64,000 bases of DNA, from positions 25,085 to 89,084 of the forward strand of contig CAQUBD010000005.1 in assembly GCA_948891265.1 (NCBI GenBank), given 5' to 3'. The notes below the pieces were generated by a model, which worked only from the letters and a program-made list of their open reading frames with translations, was not told the DNA's origin and made no database searches. Position numbers and translations under genes: made by a program. Below are positions 9,780 to 19,351 of this stretch, one piece after another. The DNA comes from an uncultured Clostridia bacterium (lineage in GTDB: Bacteria > Bacillota > Clostridia > TANB77 > CAG-508). Numbering within the stretch: position 1 is the stretch's first letter; every line of letters begins with the position of its first letter.

Positions 9780-11028
9780 CTAGAAAATCCTCAATATATC
9801 ATTATAAGTAATATATAAAGATAGTGCTATTAAGATTGAAAATCCTATTAATTGTATATTTATCTCTGTCTTTTCATTTAATGGTTTTCTACGAATCGCT
9901 TCAATTAATAATATCAGAATTTTACCACCATCTAGAGCAGGTATTGGTAAAAGATTTGTTACTCCTAGTGACAAAGAAATTAATGCTAACATATATATAA
10001 ATTCTCTTATTCCACTAGTTTTAGCAACAACTTCTGATATTCCTACAGGCCCCATCATCTGGTCTACACTTACCCCTCCTGTAAATAATGATTTTATATT
10101 ATCAATAATTGAAAAGGCGAACTCTTTTGTTTCAATTCCACCATATATTAAATAGTTAATAAATTTACTTTCTGCTTGTTTTAAATTTACACCTAAATAA
10201 TATGAAGAAATATAGTCTGGTACTAATTCTATTGTAATTTGTTTTCCTTTCCTATCTACTGTTATATTAACTGTATCTAAGTTTTCTTGTCCAATAGCTT
10301 CTATAACCTTATTCGTATCTCCATTAACTTCAATATTATTTACTTTTACAATTTTATCATTTGATTTTAGTCCTTGTTTTTCTGCGCTACTTCCTTTCTC
10401 AATCGCTAAAATTTTGCATTCTTCTCCTAAATATACTCCTGTACTTTTATTTTTTATTTCTGTCGGTTTTATGTTATATTCTAAAGTATTTCCATCTCTT
10501 TCTATTATTAGCTTAACTTTTTCTCCATTTATATGTTTCATTGCATTATTCAAATCATATTTGTTTTTTATTTTCTTACCATTTAGCTCTATTATTTTGT
10601 CACCATGACTAAGTCCAATCTCTTGTGCTACATATCCATCTATTACTGTATCTATTTGGTTTGTTACATATGTATTTGAAGTAGACATTAAAATAAAATA
10701 TATCAATAGTCCAAATATAATATTTACTGTTGCCCCTGCTATTACAATTGCAATTCTTTTAGGAATACTTGCTTTTGAAAAAGACCCTTCATTTTCAGAT
10801 CTTTCTTCTTCACCTTCCATGCTGCAAAATCCACCGTAATGGTACTAATCTTAGTGCATATTTAGTTTCCTTTCCTTGCTTATTCCATATTGTAGGTCCA
10901 AATCCTATTGCAAATTCATTTACTCTTACCTTACATATTTTTGCAACAATTAAGTGTCCAGCTTCATGAATTAAAATCAAAAAACCAAGTAAAAAAATTA
11001 TTTTTATGACTGATATTATAATTGTCAA
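9780..11028 (-). CDS. rseP: Site-2 zinc metalloprotease RseP, split by a +1 frameshift at CGG
   Basis: Intramembrane zinc protease (RseP/RasP, peptidase M50B). The N-terminal frame (11028 to 10810) holds the HEAGH zinc motif in its first helix. The second frame (10820 down to 9780) holds the PDZ domain and the LDGG motif in NLLPIPALDGGK. The frames meet at an in-frame CGG (10836-10834). Skipping the C gives PLGGFCSMEGEEE, matching the PLGG(Y/F)..MEGE sequence of the family; without it translation stops eight codons later. The rest of both halves looks intact. Either real +1 frameshifting, a mutation or an assembly error. The usual dxr gene between cdsA and rseP is absent here. Confidence 0.9.
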
Positions 11029-11170
11029 TTTTTTTCCTCCTTTTCGTGAAACATGGCTTTTTTCATCACAACTGAAAACTTTTCAAATTTTCCAGTTTGT
11101 AAATTTCTTGGCCTTGCTTTATTTTATTTTCTCTACAAAATCTTATATACTATTTTGTTTTACTTTCTTA

Positions 11171-11974
11171 CTATAACATTGTAAATAACATATATGCAAA
11201 TGGTGAAATAAATAAAACACTATCTATTCTATCTAACATTCCACCATGTCCTGGTAATATATTACTATAATCTTTTATATTAACATATCTCTTTATACAA
11301 GATGCAGAAAAGTCTCCTAGTTGCCCTAATAAACTTAATACCATTCCTGATATACTTACCATTAAATAAGAATAGTCAAATGAAAAAAATCTATTTAATA
11401 CAAAAGTATATATTAATACTGTTATAACAGTTCCAACTGTTCCTCCTATGCATCCTTCTATAGATTTTTTTGGACTTACTTTGCTAAATTTGTGTTTTCC
11501 AAATCTAATCCCTATACTATAGGCAAATACATCTGTTCCTAATGCTGCAATAAAAACATATACCAATAATATTTTTCCATTTGCCATTCCATCTATTAAT
11601 GATAAAAAAGACATAAATAATGGTATATAACATATGCCTAATAATGTGTATGCCATATCTTTAAAAGTTGTTTTCATATCTGTTGCTATTATTTGTGCAA
11701 ACAATATAAGTAATATTGTTGGGATTGAATACATTAATATTTTTATCATATATTTTTCTGGTATCAAATTTATAATTGCTACAATTATACAACTTAGATA
11801 TCCAAACCACTTTATTGGTTTGCATACTTTTGATATTGCTTTTAAATATTCATCCATAGCAACTATGGAAATAACTGTAAATAAAATTCCTGTGATTAAA
11901 TTACTAGGTATTAATAATATTATTAAAAGTACTATTGTTACTATAATTCCTGAACTTATTCTTTTTAAATCCAT
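11171..11974 (-). CDS. cdsA: Phosphatidate cytidylyltransferase
   Basis: About 267 residues with seven or eight membrane segments; makes CDP-diacylglycerol from phosphatidate and CTP. The family signature is visible at the C-terminus: SPKKSIEGCIGG followed by LPGHGGMLDRIDS. The start is put at MDLKRISSG, since AGAGGG lies 9-10 nt upstream; the earlier in-frame ATG lies inside the end of uppS without a ribosome site. Sits between uppS and rseP as in most Firmicutes. Confidence 0.93.
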   Translation of the reverse strand: MDLKRISSGIIVTIVLLIILLIPSNLITGILFTVISIVAMDEYLKAISKVCKPIKWFGYLSCIIVAIINLIPEKYMIKILMYSIPTILLILFAQIIATDMKTTFKDMAYTLLGICYIPLFMSFLSLIDGMANGKILLVYVFIAALGTDVFAYSIGIRFGKHKFSKVSPKKSIEGCIGGTVGTVITVLIYTFVLNRFFSFDYSYLMVSISGMVLSLLGQLGDFSASCIKRYVNIKDYSNILPGHGGMLDRIDSVLFISPFAYMLFTML

Positions 11975-11987
11975 ATGTTTTTCCCTC

Positions 11988-12695
11988 TCACTTCGCTCCA
12001 AACTTTCTATTTCTACTTTGATATTTTTCTATTGCTTCCTCTAAATCTTGTTCACTAAAATCGGGCCAATTTTTTTCTATAAATAAAAATTCAGTATATA
12101 CTAGTTGCCATGTCAAAAAGTTACTTAATCTAACTTCTCCACTTGTTCTTATTAATAAGTCTGGATCTGGTTGATTATTTGTATACAAATGATTTGATAT
12201 TGTCTGTTCATCTATATCTTCTACATTTATTTTTCCATCTCTTACATTTTGAGAAATTTGTTTCACAGCATTTACTATTTCATCTCTACCGCCATAATTT
12301 AAAGCTATATTAAAGGTTATTCCTGTATTATCTTTTGTTCTTTCCATACATTTTTTTATACTGTCTTGCATTTTTTTAGATAATTCTTCTCTGTTTCCAA
12401 TTATTTTTACTCTTATATTTTCAGAATCGGCTCTTTTGCTATAATCATCTAAATAACTTTGGAATAGTCCCATCAATGTAGATACTTCTTCCTCTGTTCT
12501 TTTCCAGTTTTCTGTTGAAAAAGCATATACTGTTATATATTTTATTCCTATCTTATTTGCATATCTGACTATTTTTTCTAATGTTTTTGCACCTTCTTTA
12601 TGCCCCAAACTTACTGGCAAACCTTTTTGTTTTGCCCATCTTCTATTTCCATCCATTATTATTGCAATATGGTTAGGTAAGTTTTTTTGTTCCAT
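11988..12695 (-). CDS. uppS: Undecaprenyl diphosphate synthase (isoprenyl transferase)
   Basis: A 235-residue cis-prenyltransferase that makes the undecaprenyl carrier for cell-wall synthesis. Motifs in order: IIMDGNRRWAKQKG with the catalytic Asp, YAFSTENWKR, YGGRDEIV, and RTSGEVRLSNFLTWQ (usually RTSGEQRLSNF). The ATG overlaps the TAA of a small upstream ORF (TAATG), and GAGGATG precedes it. Co-transcribed with frr upstream and cdsA downstream. Confidence 0.95.
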   Translation of the reverse strand: MEQKNLPNHIAIIMDGNRRWAKQKGLPVSLGHKEGAKTLEKIVRYANKIGIKYITVYAFSTENWKRTEEEVSTLMGLFQSYLDDYSKRADSENIRVKIIGNREELSKKMQDSIKKCMERTKDNTGITFNIALNYGGRDEIVNAVKQISQNVRDGKINVEDIDEQTISNHLYTNNQPDPDLLIRTSGEVRLSNFLTWQLVYTEFLFIEKNWPDFSEQDLEEAIEKYQSRNRKFGAK

Positions 12696-12790
12696 TATCT
12701 ACATCCTCTTTCTATAATTCCACTTTTTAATAATTCTTTATAGCTTTTTTCTTTTTGTTTTACCTTTTCTTCTGTCATATTAGTTGGCAT
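12695..12790 (-). CDS. Possible 31-residue ORF coupled to uppS
   Basis: An ATG at 12790 opens a 31-codon highly charged frame (MPTNMTEEKVKQKEK...) whose TAA overlaps the uppS ATG as TAATG. It has no clear ribosome binding site and I recognise no family. It may be a translational-coupling leader or chance; it fills the frr-uppS gap. Confidence 0.3.
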   Translation of the reverse strand: MPTNMTEEKVKQKEKSYKELLKSGIIERGCR

Positions 12791-12822
12791 TAAACTGTAT
12801 TCTATATATTGTATTATCAAAC

Positions 12823-13371
12823 TTAAACTGACATTACTTCTTTTTCTTTGTTTTCTAATATTTTGTCTATTTCTTCAACACTTTTATCTGTTAATTTTTG
12901 AATTTCATTCTCTGCTTGTTTTAATTCATCTTCTGTCATATTTCCTTCTTTTTGCATTGCTTTAGCTTCCTCTATTCCATCTCTTCTTACAGCTCTTATA
13001 GCTATTTTTGCTTCTTCAGCCATTTTTTTGATATCTTTTACCAAATCTTTTCTTCTTTCTTCTGTTAATTCTGGAAATGCTAATCTTATTACTTTTCCAT
13101 CATTATTTGGGTTTATTCCTATATCTGATGCTAAAATTGCTTTTTCTATTTCTTTTAGTACACTTACATCCCATGGTTGAATAACTATTAATCTTGCCTC
13201 TGGTACTGATACACCTGCAACTTGGTTTATAGGTGTTGGTGTTCCATAATAATCAATCTTCACCTTGTTTAATATTGCTGGGTTTGCTCTTCCAGCTCTT
13301 ACCTCTGATAATTTTTCATTGTATATATTTATACTCTTTTCCATTTTTTCTTTTATATTTGTATAATCCAT
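12823..13371 (-). CDS. frr: Ribosome recycling factor
   Basis: About 182 residues; splits post-termination ribosomes together with EF-G. The N-terminal ...EKLSEVRAGRANPAIL and the middle PWDVSVLKEIEKAI and GKVIRLAFPELTEERR are characteristic. The start is at MDYTNIKEK: the codons read upstream of it (ATGGAAGGAGAAAG) are actually its ribosome binding site. Downstream of pyrH, upstream of uppS. Confidence 0.96.
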   Translation of the reverse strand: MDYTNIKEKMEKSINIYNEKLSEVRAGRANPAILNKVKIDYYGTPTPINQVAGVSVPEARLIVIQPWDVSVLKEIEKAILASDIGINPNNDGKVIRLAFPELTEERRKDLVKDIKKMAEEAKIAIRAVRRDGIEEAKAMQKEGNMTEDELKQAENEIQKLTDKSVEEIDKILENKEKEVMSV

Positions 13372-13444
13372 AATTCTTTCTCCTTCCAATGTCCTTTTGC
13401 TCCGCTCATCATAAAATAGGAAATTTTCAATTTCTTATTTTACA

Positions 13445-13476
13445 AATTGGGGACGTTTCCTTTTGGGACACATCTG
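13445..13476. repeat. Short GTGTCCCC repeat between pyrH and frr
   Basis: Holds the conserved GGGGACGTTTCCTTTTGGG core and ACACATCT end with almost no inner arm. It is the shortest copy of the family. Confidence 0.7.
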
Positions 13477-13502
13477 TTTTTAACTATTTATTTTAAATGA
13501 AT

Positions 13503-14210
13503 TTATTTAACTAATGTTCCAATATGTTCACCCTTAACAGCTCTTACTATATTTTCTGGGTCTGCTATTCCAAACACTAATAATGGAATATTATTGTCTC
13601 TGCATAATGCTGTCGCTGTTGAGTCCATAACTTTTAAATCTTTTTCTAATACTTCTAAATACGATATTTTATCATATTTTTCTGCATTTTTATCTATCTT
13701 GGGGTCTGATGAATACACCGCATCTATCGCTTTTCCTAATAATATTATATCTGCATTTATCTCTGTTGCTCTTAATACTGCTGCTGTATCTGTTGTAAAA
13801 TATGGATGTCCTGTTCCTCCTGAGAATATTACAACTCTTCCTCTTTGCAAATGTTTTTCTGCTTTTCTTATTATAAATGGCTCTGCAATTTCTCTCATCT
13901 CTATTGCTGTTTGAACTCTTGAATGTACTCCTCTAGCTTCTAAAGCATCTTGTAGTGCTAATCCATTCATTGCTGTTGCAAGCATTCCCATATAGTCTGC
14001 TGTTGCTCTTTCCATCTGATGTCCATTTCTTCCTCTCCAGAAGTTTCCTCCTCCTACTACAATTCCTACTTCAACTCCCATTTCTGTAATCTCTTTTATT
14101 TTATCACATATTTTACCTACTGTCTCCACATTTACACCTGTCTTACTTTCTCCTGCTAATGCTTCTCCACTTAATTTTAAAAGTATTCTCTTATATTTCG
14201 CTTCTGACAT
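13503..14210 (-). CDS. pyrH: Uridylate kinase
   Basis: A 235-residue bacterial UMP kinase of the amino acid kinase fold, giving UDP. Motifs: [12 protein letters not shown] at the N-terminus, [11 protein letters not shown], and the C-terminal [10 protein letters not shown]. Normally follows tsf directly, but here a surface-protein gene and a small membrane protein gene lie between tsf and pyrH. The ATG has GGAGAGTG just upstream. Confidence 0.96.
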   Translation of the reverse strand: MSEAKYKRILLKLSGEALAGESKTGVNVETVGKICDKIKEITEMGVEVGIVVGGGNFWRGRNGHQMERATADYMGMLATAMNGLALQDALEARGVHSRVQTAIEMREIAEPFIIRKAEKHLQRGRVVIFSGGTGHPYFTTDTAAVLRATEINADIILLGKAIDAVYSSDPKIDKNAEKYDKISYLEVLEKDLKVMDSTATALCRDNNIPLLVFGIADPENIVRAVKGEHIGTLVK

Positions 14211-14318
14211 TTTTCACTCTCCATTCTCTATAAATGTTTTTTCATTTTGTTTAAATATATTTCGTCATATGTATTCTATCATATCTTATTTCAAAAATAT
14301 AGTAGTTTTAAAAAAAAA

Positions 14319-14356
14319 TAACATTTAAAATGCCTTTTTACATTTTAAATGTTATT
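14319..14356. terminator. Terminator hairpin after the 14377 gene
   Basis: AATAACATTTAAAATG and its complement around a T-rich loop, with A and T runs on the two sides. Lies between the 14377 gene and pyrH and can act on minus-strand transcripts. Confidence 0.7.
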
Positions 14357-14376
14357 TTAGTGATGTCAAAAATATA

Positions 14377-14946
14377 TTACTTTCCATCAACTATAATAAA
14401 TTTGTCTGAACCTATTTTTATTTTATATTTTTCTATATTTTTATCTATAGAAAATGCCATTTTCCCTTCTATAATCTTATCATTAGAATACTTTGATAAA
14501 TTCAAGTCTATAATATTTGGAATATATATTCTATTATTTAGTCTAAAACTATCTTGATTATCTTCTGATAACACTTTTACTTGTATCGACGCTGTATTTC
14601 CAAGCTCATCTATTGTTGTAAAATCTTTTAAATCTATTTGATATTCTAAAATATTCCATTTTTCATTTTCGCTGTATTTGTAGCTTGTTTTCCCATAATA
14701 ATTTTCGACTATATTCTCTGCATCTTTACCATTTGTAATTCTATTGATTTTTATGAGTACATTTTCGTTTTGCTTTGTAACAGTATTATATTTTGATATA
14801 GTTTTCCACTCATTATTTTTGATTTTGTTTTCTATTTTATCTTGTTCAGTAATGCTTTCATCTTTATTAACTTTACTTTTTATACATAAACAAATTAGTA
14901 TTACTAATATTATTAGCATTATCAAAATTACATATTTCTTTCTCAT
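14377..14946 (-). CDS. Unrecognised N-terminally anchored exported protein
   Basis: A 189-residue protein with a short Lys/Arg start, one hydrophobic segment (VILIMLIILVILICLCI) and a polar extracytoplasmic domain. No family recognised. It follows the large surface-protein gene by 10 nt, so it may belong to that insertion. The C-terminal beta-rich part (NNRIYIPNIIDLNLSKYSN) has no catalytic motif that I can identify. Confidence 0.6.
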   Translation of the reverse strand: MRKKYVILIMLIILVILICLCIKSKVNKDESITEQDKIENKIKNNEWKTISKYNTVTKQNENVLIKINRITNGKDAENIVENYYGKTSYKYSENEKWNILEYQIDLKDFTTIDELGNTASIQVKVLSEDNQDSFRLNNRIYIPNIIDLNLSKYSNDKIIEGKMAFSIDKNIEKYKIKIGSDKFIIVDGK

Positions 14947-14956
14947 ATTTACCTCT

Positions 14957-17593
14957 TTAAGATACTACTCCTATTGAAAGTTTCACACTTGAGTTTAATA
15001 TATTTATATTATTATTATATTCTGTCTGCACTTGTGTTAATGTATTTTGCAGAATTACAATTTCGCCATTATCTCCATAATAATTACTAGCTATACTTTG
15101 TTTTCTTCCATTTTCTTCTCTTTGATATTCTAGATTTAAATTGTCTCTTTCTTCAGTTAGTTGTTGTATTTGTGTATCATATTGAGCTAATTCAACTTCT
15201 TTTGCAGCTCTTAGGTCATCAGCTAAATTTGTATTATCTGCCTTAATAGCATTCTCTATTCTTTCATTGTATTCATCAGCTTTATTACTTTTCTGATGAG
15301 ATAGTGCTACTATCTGATTATTATATTCTTGAGTATTTCGTTCTATATTATTTCTAATTTCTTCTTCCAAGTTTGCAATTTCATTTCTATAGTTTTCTTC
15401 TTTTTGTGCAATTTGACTTTGTATTGTTGTTACAGTATTATTATAATTTGTATCCAAATCATTTTTTTCATTTATACCTACTTCTGTCTGAGAATAATCT
15501 TCCATATTTATATCCATAACAGCTGAACCAATATTTCCTGCAAAGTCGACACTCTTTACTATTAATTTGTATTGTTCATTTTTTGATAATGTAATTTTTC
15601 CTACTAAAGTTCCATCAACATCCTGAGTAACTTCGTTTCCATTTTTATCTCTTAATGTGTATGTTGTTTCTTTTAAATGTTCATCAGTTCCCTCTGAAAT
15701 TGTTATAATCATTTCTGTTCCAACAGCATGATTACCAGATGGCAAATTAGAAATTATTTTTGGATTTGTTGGATTAATTTTATCTATATTATTTATATTT
15801 ACACTTACTTTAGTTTCATTTCCTAAAATATCTTTTAGTGTCACATTTTCTAATGTATTTGTTTCATATACTTTAGTAATTTGTTTTTTATTATTATCTA
15901 TTTCCCAACCACTAACAGCTTGTATTTCTTCATCACTTTTAATTGTAACAGTTATGTTTTCTTTTGTAATATTAGTTGTACTGTATGAAATTTCAGCTTT
16001 AGGCCCTTCTTTATCAATATTATCAATTTCTATATTTACATTTTGTGTATTTCCTTTAACATCTTTTACTGTTATTGTTTCATTTGTATTATGTTCAAAT
16101 TCTTTTATCAATTGTTTCTTGTTACTAAACATAGTCCAACCATCTATAGGTTCTAACTCTTCTTTTTTAGATTCAATTATAACTGTTACATTTTTATTTG
16201 TCATTTGAGTTGTACTATATCCAACATTAATGTCCATTTTAGGATTTACAGATGTTGGAAAATCAGAGACTAAATTTTTCTGCAAATTTCCTAATATAAA
16301 TTGTATTAGTGGAAATATATCTGATGAGTTAATTTTAGTATCATTATTATCACTATCATTATCTAAATTAGCAGCTTTCGCATATATACCTTTTAATTCT
16401 TTTTTCCCTAATATGTGATTTATTACAGGGAATATATCTCCTGAATTAATTTTTCCATCTCCATTTACATCCCCATATACAAGTACAGTATATTCTTTAT
16501 TTCTATGCTTAATAATACTTCCTGTTCCAACCTTTTGATTATCTTCTATTTCCTTTTTTTCAGCATCTTTAATTTCAGTTATTTCATTATATATATTTTT
16601 CAGTTCTTTCCCTGTTAATTGTTTATCTTTTTCCTTCATGTTCATTAAAACTAATAGTACATTTTTTCCCTCTACATATTCATTTTTAAATTCTGTTTGA
16701 GGAGTAATTGTACAAGCATATGTTGAATTAGCCGAAATTGCAATTAATATAGTACTAAATAAAAATATTGGTAATAAATTCTTTATAAAACTATATTTTT
16801 TCATTTTTATAAAAGAAATTATTGATAATATAATGCACCCTATTCCCATAATCAAAATCACATTAGAATTTATTCCTGTTTTTGGTAATGTCCCAGATGC
16901 TGCTTTAGAATCTATTGTCCCTGATTTAGTTTGTTTATCTTTATTAGAAGAATTTGCATTATTATTTGTGGTACTTCCATTTATTCCCGTTTGTTTTTGG
17001 TCATTTTTATTAGAAGCACTATTCCCATTATTAGTACCATTACCATTATTGCTATTACTGGGATTTCCTGTTGTTCCAGAATTTCCGCTACCATTGCCTG
17101 TTCCTGAGTTAGTGTTTTCTACTACAGTTATAGATATAGGTTTATCTATGTTTTCTATGCTATTGTTTTCATATGATTTTCCTTCTATATTTGTAAAGCT
17201 AGCGTCTGTAATCGAAAAGTTCGAAGAATTTGTATTCTCTGTAGTATTTGCTAATTCTTTAGCTTTAAATGTAAATGAAAATTTATTTGTTCCTACTCCG
17301 CTAAGGTCTGCATATACAGCAATTATGTACCCATCATTTTTATAATCTTGAGCATATAGTCCTTCTGTTGAGGCTTTTACAAAGTCAAACTTTTTAGTAT
17401 CATATTTTAAGTGAAAGTCTGATGTAACTACAGCTTCACTTAATTGTACCATCACAGTAAATTCCTCTCCTTGTTTTATTTGCTTTTCTGATGATAATTT
17501 TACAGAAAAAGCTAATATATGAGATACATTTGCTAAAACAAATATAATCATAATAAATATCATTATAATTTTTTGAGATTTTGAAAAATTCAT
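14957..17593 (-). CDS. Fused cohesin-LPXTG and dockerin/Ig-like surface protein
   Basis: An 878-residue frame that reads as two exported proteins joined. Residues 1-29 are a signal peptide; about 30-155 resemble a cohesin domain; 160-235 are a Gly/Asn/Ser linker; LPKTG at 236-240 is followed by a membrane helix and a KMKK tail, a complete sortase signal. The same tail starts a second signal peptide (Met264 to about Ala293, ending NSTYA). Then come two dockerin-like repeats (DVNGDGKINSGDIF and DNDSDNNDTKINSSDIF, about 374-435), two similar Ig-like repeats with GW...NKKQ, and a C-terminal coiled coil. No ribosome site precedes Met264, so it is a translational fusion. Inserted between tsf and pyrH. 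Confidence 0.8.
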   Translation of the reverse strand: MNFSKSQKIIMIFIMIIFVLANVSHILAFSVKLSSEKQIKQGEEFTVMVQLSEAVVTSDFHLKYDTKKFDFVKASTEGLYAQDYKNDGYIIAVYADLSGVGTNKFSFTFKAKELANTTENTNSSNFSITDASFTNIEGKSYENNSIENIDKPISITVVENTNSGTGNGSGNSGTTGNPSNSNNGNGTNNGNSASNKNDQKQTGINGSTTNNNANSSNKDKQTKSGTIDSKAASGTLPKTGINSNVILIMGIGCIILSIISFIKMKKYSFIKNLLPIFLFSTILIAISANSTYACTITPQTEFKNEYVEGKNVLLVLMNMKEKDKQLTGKELKNIYNEITEIKDAEKKEIEDNQKVGTGSIIKHRNKEYTVLVYGDVNGDGKINSGDIFPVINHILGKKELKGIYAKAANLDNDSDNNDTKINSSDIFPLIQFILGNLQKNLVSDFPTSVNPKMDINVGYSTTQMTNKNVTVIIESKKEELEPIDGWTMFSNKKQLIKEFEHNTNETITVKDVKGNTQNVNIEIDNIDKEGPKAEISYSTTNITKENITVTIKSDEEIQAVSGWEIDNNKKQITKVYETNTLENVTLKDILGNETKVSVNINNIDKINPTNPKIISNLPSGNHAVGTEMIITISEGTDEHLKETTYTLRDKNGNEVTQDVDGTLVGKITLSKNEQYKLIVKSVDFAGNIGSAVMDINMEDYSQTEVGINEKNDLDTNYNNTVTTIQSQIAQKEENYRNEIANLEEEIRNNIERNTQEYNNQIVALSHQKSNKADEYNERIENAIKADNTNLADDLRAAKEVELAQYDTQIQQLTEERDNLNLEYQREENGRKQSIASNYYGDNGEIVILQNTLTQVQTEYNNNINILNSSVKLSIGVVS

Positions 17594-17774
17594 TTATTTC
17601 ACACCTTCCTATAAATTCAATTTAATTATAACATATTACTATACTAAAGTTAATAAAAATTATATTATTCTTTTATTACAATAGTATTACATTTTCTTTA
17701 CATATAGCCTATTTGCATTTTTCAATAAAACTTAACTTTTATATTATTATATATTTTAATATCATAAAATACAA
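17594..17774. other. Intergenic stretch upstream of the surface-protein gene
   Basis: AT-rich leader and promoter region of the 878-residue gene. No gene is seen. The start of that gene has GGAAGGTG about 8 nt upstream. Confidence 0.5.
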
Positions 17775-17806
17775 TAAAAGTGACTACTTTTAGTAATCAC
17801 TTTTTT
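17775..17806 (-). terminator. Repeated AAAAGTGACTAC terminator, copy 1
   Basis: AAAAGTGACTAC pairs with GTAATCACTTTT around a TTTTA loop. Near-identical hairpins follow at 26242, 27435, 29771 and 30972. This one lies after a surface-protein pseudogene. Confidence 0.75.
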
Positions 17807-17825
17807 ACATAAATTTATTTAATAT

Positions 17826-18025
17826 CTTTCAAACGATTATATCTAATATAAAATACTATCATTGTTATAATAGATACTATGTTCTATTTTTCTATAACTT
17901 CCTGTTCAACCTGCAAAGTCATATTCTTCTTTAACTGGATTCCTTAATTGGAATGTTGCTTAATCTATAGTACTAATCAAAAGAGTTATACTAATAGTTT
18001 TAATAAATATATTATTCTTATCCAT
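17826..18025 (-). pseudogene. Remnant of a Listeria-Bacteroides (InlB B) repeat surface protein
   Basis: From an ATG at 18025 the strand reads a signal-like MDKNNIFIKTISITLL, an in-frame stop, then LRNPVKEEYDFAG, a TGA, and TGSYRK. The second part matches the NP..EGYTFAGWTGS pattern of Flg_new/InlB B-repeats, with the Trp codon turned into TGA. Further stops follow. A decayed exported-protein gene that, with the 14957 gene, marks the tsf-pyrH gap as an insertion spot for surface proteins. Confidence 0.5.
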
Positions 18026-18178
18026 ACTAAACATCCACTTTTTTATCTATTATAACATGTTTTCCTATTTCATTATTTTCAATCATATTATTTTTTTGTT
18101 ACATTTTTATTATAACTATAGCATCTAGTATATAAAAAACATTATTTATATTTTATACACTGTAAAGTACCTATTTTT

Positions 18179-18340
18179 GTTCATATAGAACAAAAGGGGC
18201 ATGATTAAAATTTTTTAACATTTTAATTTACTTACATGCCCCGTTTTTGTTCGCACGCGAAAATTGCATTGCAATTTTCTGTGGAATGTGTTTTTGTTGT
18301 ATAGGAAAAATTAATTTTTCCTATACAACAAAAAATTGCC
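18179..18340. repeat. Multi-hairpin GAACAAA repeat, copy A
   Basis: Three stem-loops in a row: a GAACAAAAGGGGCATG stem closing on CATGCCCC...TTGTTC, a GCGAAAATTGCATTGCAATTTTC stem-loop, and a TATAGGAAAAATTAATTTTTCCTATA palindrome. Related copies are at 38965, 44395 and 58873. Located just downstream of tsf. Confidence 0.8.
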
Positions 18341-18356
18341 CTTTCGGGGCAATTTT
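18331..18356 (-). terminator. tsf terminator
   Basis: AATTGCCC, a CGAAA loop and GGGCAATT followed by a T-run on the minus strand; it overlaps the end of tsf. Confidence 0.85.
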
Positions 18357-19233
18357 ATTTTAATTGATTCATAACTTCTTCAGCAAAGTTTTCTTCTTTT
18401 TTCTCGATTCCTTCACCTTTTTCAAATCTAGCAAATCTAACAACATCACTATTAGTTTCTGTTAATAATTGTGATACTTTTTTATTTGGATCTTTTACAA
18501 ATGCTTGATCAACTAAGCATATTTCTTCATAGAATTTTCCTATTCTACCTTGAACTATTTTTTCTGCTATAGCTTCTGGTTTTCCTTCATTCATTGTTTG
18601 AATTTTTAGAATTTCCATTTCTTTGTCTACTCTTTCTTGTGGCACTTCTTCTTTTCTTACAAATTCTGGTCTAGCTGCTGCTATTTGCATGCATATATCC
18701 TTAGCAACATCTTTTGTTCCTTTAGACATATCAACTAGAACTGCTATTTTTCCATCACCATGAATATATTTTTCAACTAATCCTTCTGATTCAAATCTTG
18801 CAAATCTTCTTATAGACATATTTTCTCCTATTGTTGCTATTTTACCTACTAATGCTTCTTGAACTGTTTTTCCTTCTTCAAATTCTGCAGGTGATGCTAA
18901 TAATTCCTCAACATCTTTAGGATTTGTATCAACAACTTGTTTTGCTACATTCATAACAAATGTTTTGAATTCTTCATTTTTTGCAACGAAGTCTGTCTCT
19001 GAGTTAACTTCTACTACAGCTCCAATTTTTCCATTTTCTGATATATATGCTTCTACTAGCCCTTCTGCTGCAACTCTTCCTGATTTCTTAGCAGCTTTTG
19101 CAATTCCTCTTTCTCTTAAAAGATCCATTGCTTTTTCCATATCTCCATCTGTTTCTGTTAAAACTTTTTTGCAGTCCATCATCCCTGCTCCTGTTTTCTC
19201 TCTTAATTCTTTTACTAAACTTGCTGTTATCAT
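18355..19233 (-). CDS. tsf: Elongation factor Ts
   Basis: A 292-residue nucleotide exchange factor for EF-Tu. N-terminal UBA-like MITASLVKELREKTGAGMMDCKKVL and the TDFVAKN core are the diagnostic motifs. Second gene of the rpsB-tsf pair, 118 nt after rpsB, with AGGGAGGA before its ATG. Followed at once by a strong terminator. Confidence 0.97.
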   Translation of the reverse strand: MITASLVKELREKTGAGMMDCKKVLTETDGDMEKAMDLLRERGIAKAAKKSGRVAAEGLVEAYISENGKIGAVVEVNSETDFVAKNEEFKTFVMNVAKQVVDTNPKDVEELLASPAEFEEGKTVQEALVGKIATIGENMSIRRFARFESEGLVEKYIHGDGKIAVLVDMSKGTKDVAKDICMQIAAARPEFVRKEEVPQERVDKEMEILKIQTMNEGKPEAIAEKIVQGRIGKFYEEICLVDQAFVKDPNKKVSQLLTETNSDVVRFARFEKGEGIEKKEENFAEEVMNQLK

Positions 19234-19351
19234 TATTTTTCCTCCCTTATTTTTATAGTTTAAAAGAGCAAACTCTAAATCCCGTCCGAATATTTTCGAA
19301 CGAGCGTTGCTCGCTCTTTTCTTTTAATTATTTACTATTTAACGATTTATA

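Noticed and set aside
17826..18025. TGA read as Trp (recoded stop) in the InlB B-like remnant
   Set aside because: TGA ends real genes here (ytxC, pgk), and the remnant has other stops, so it is a pseudogene.
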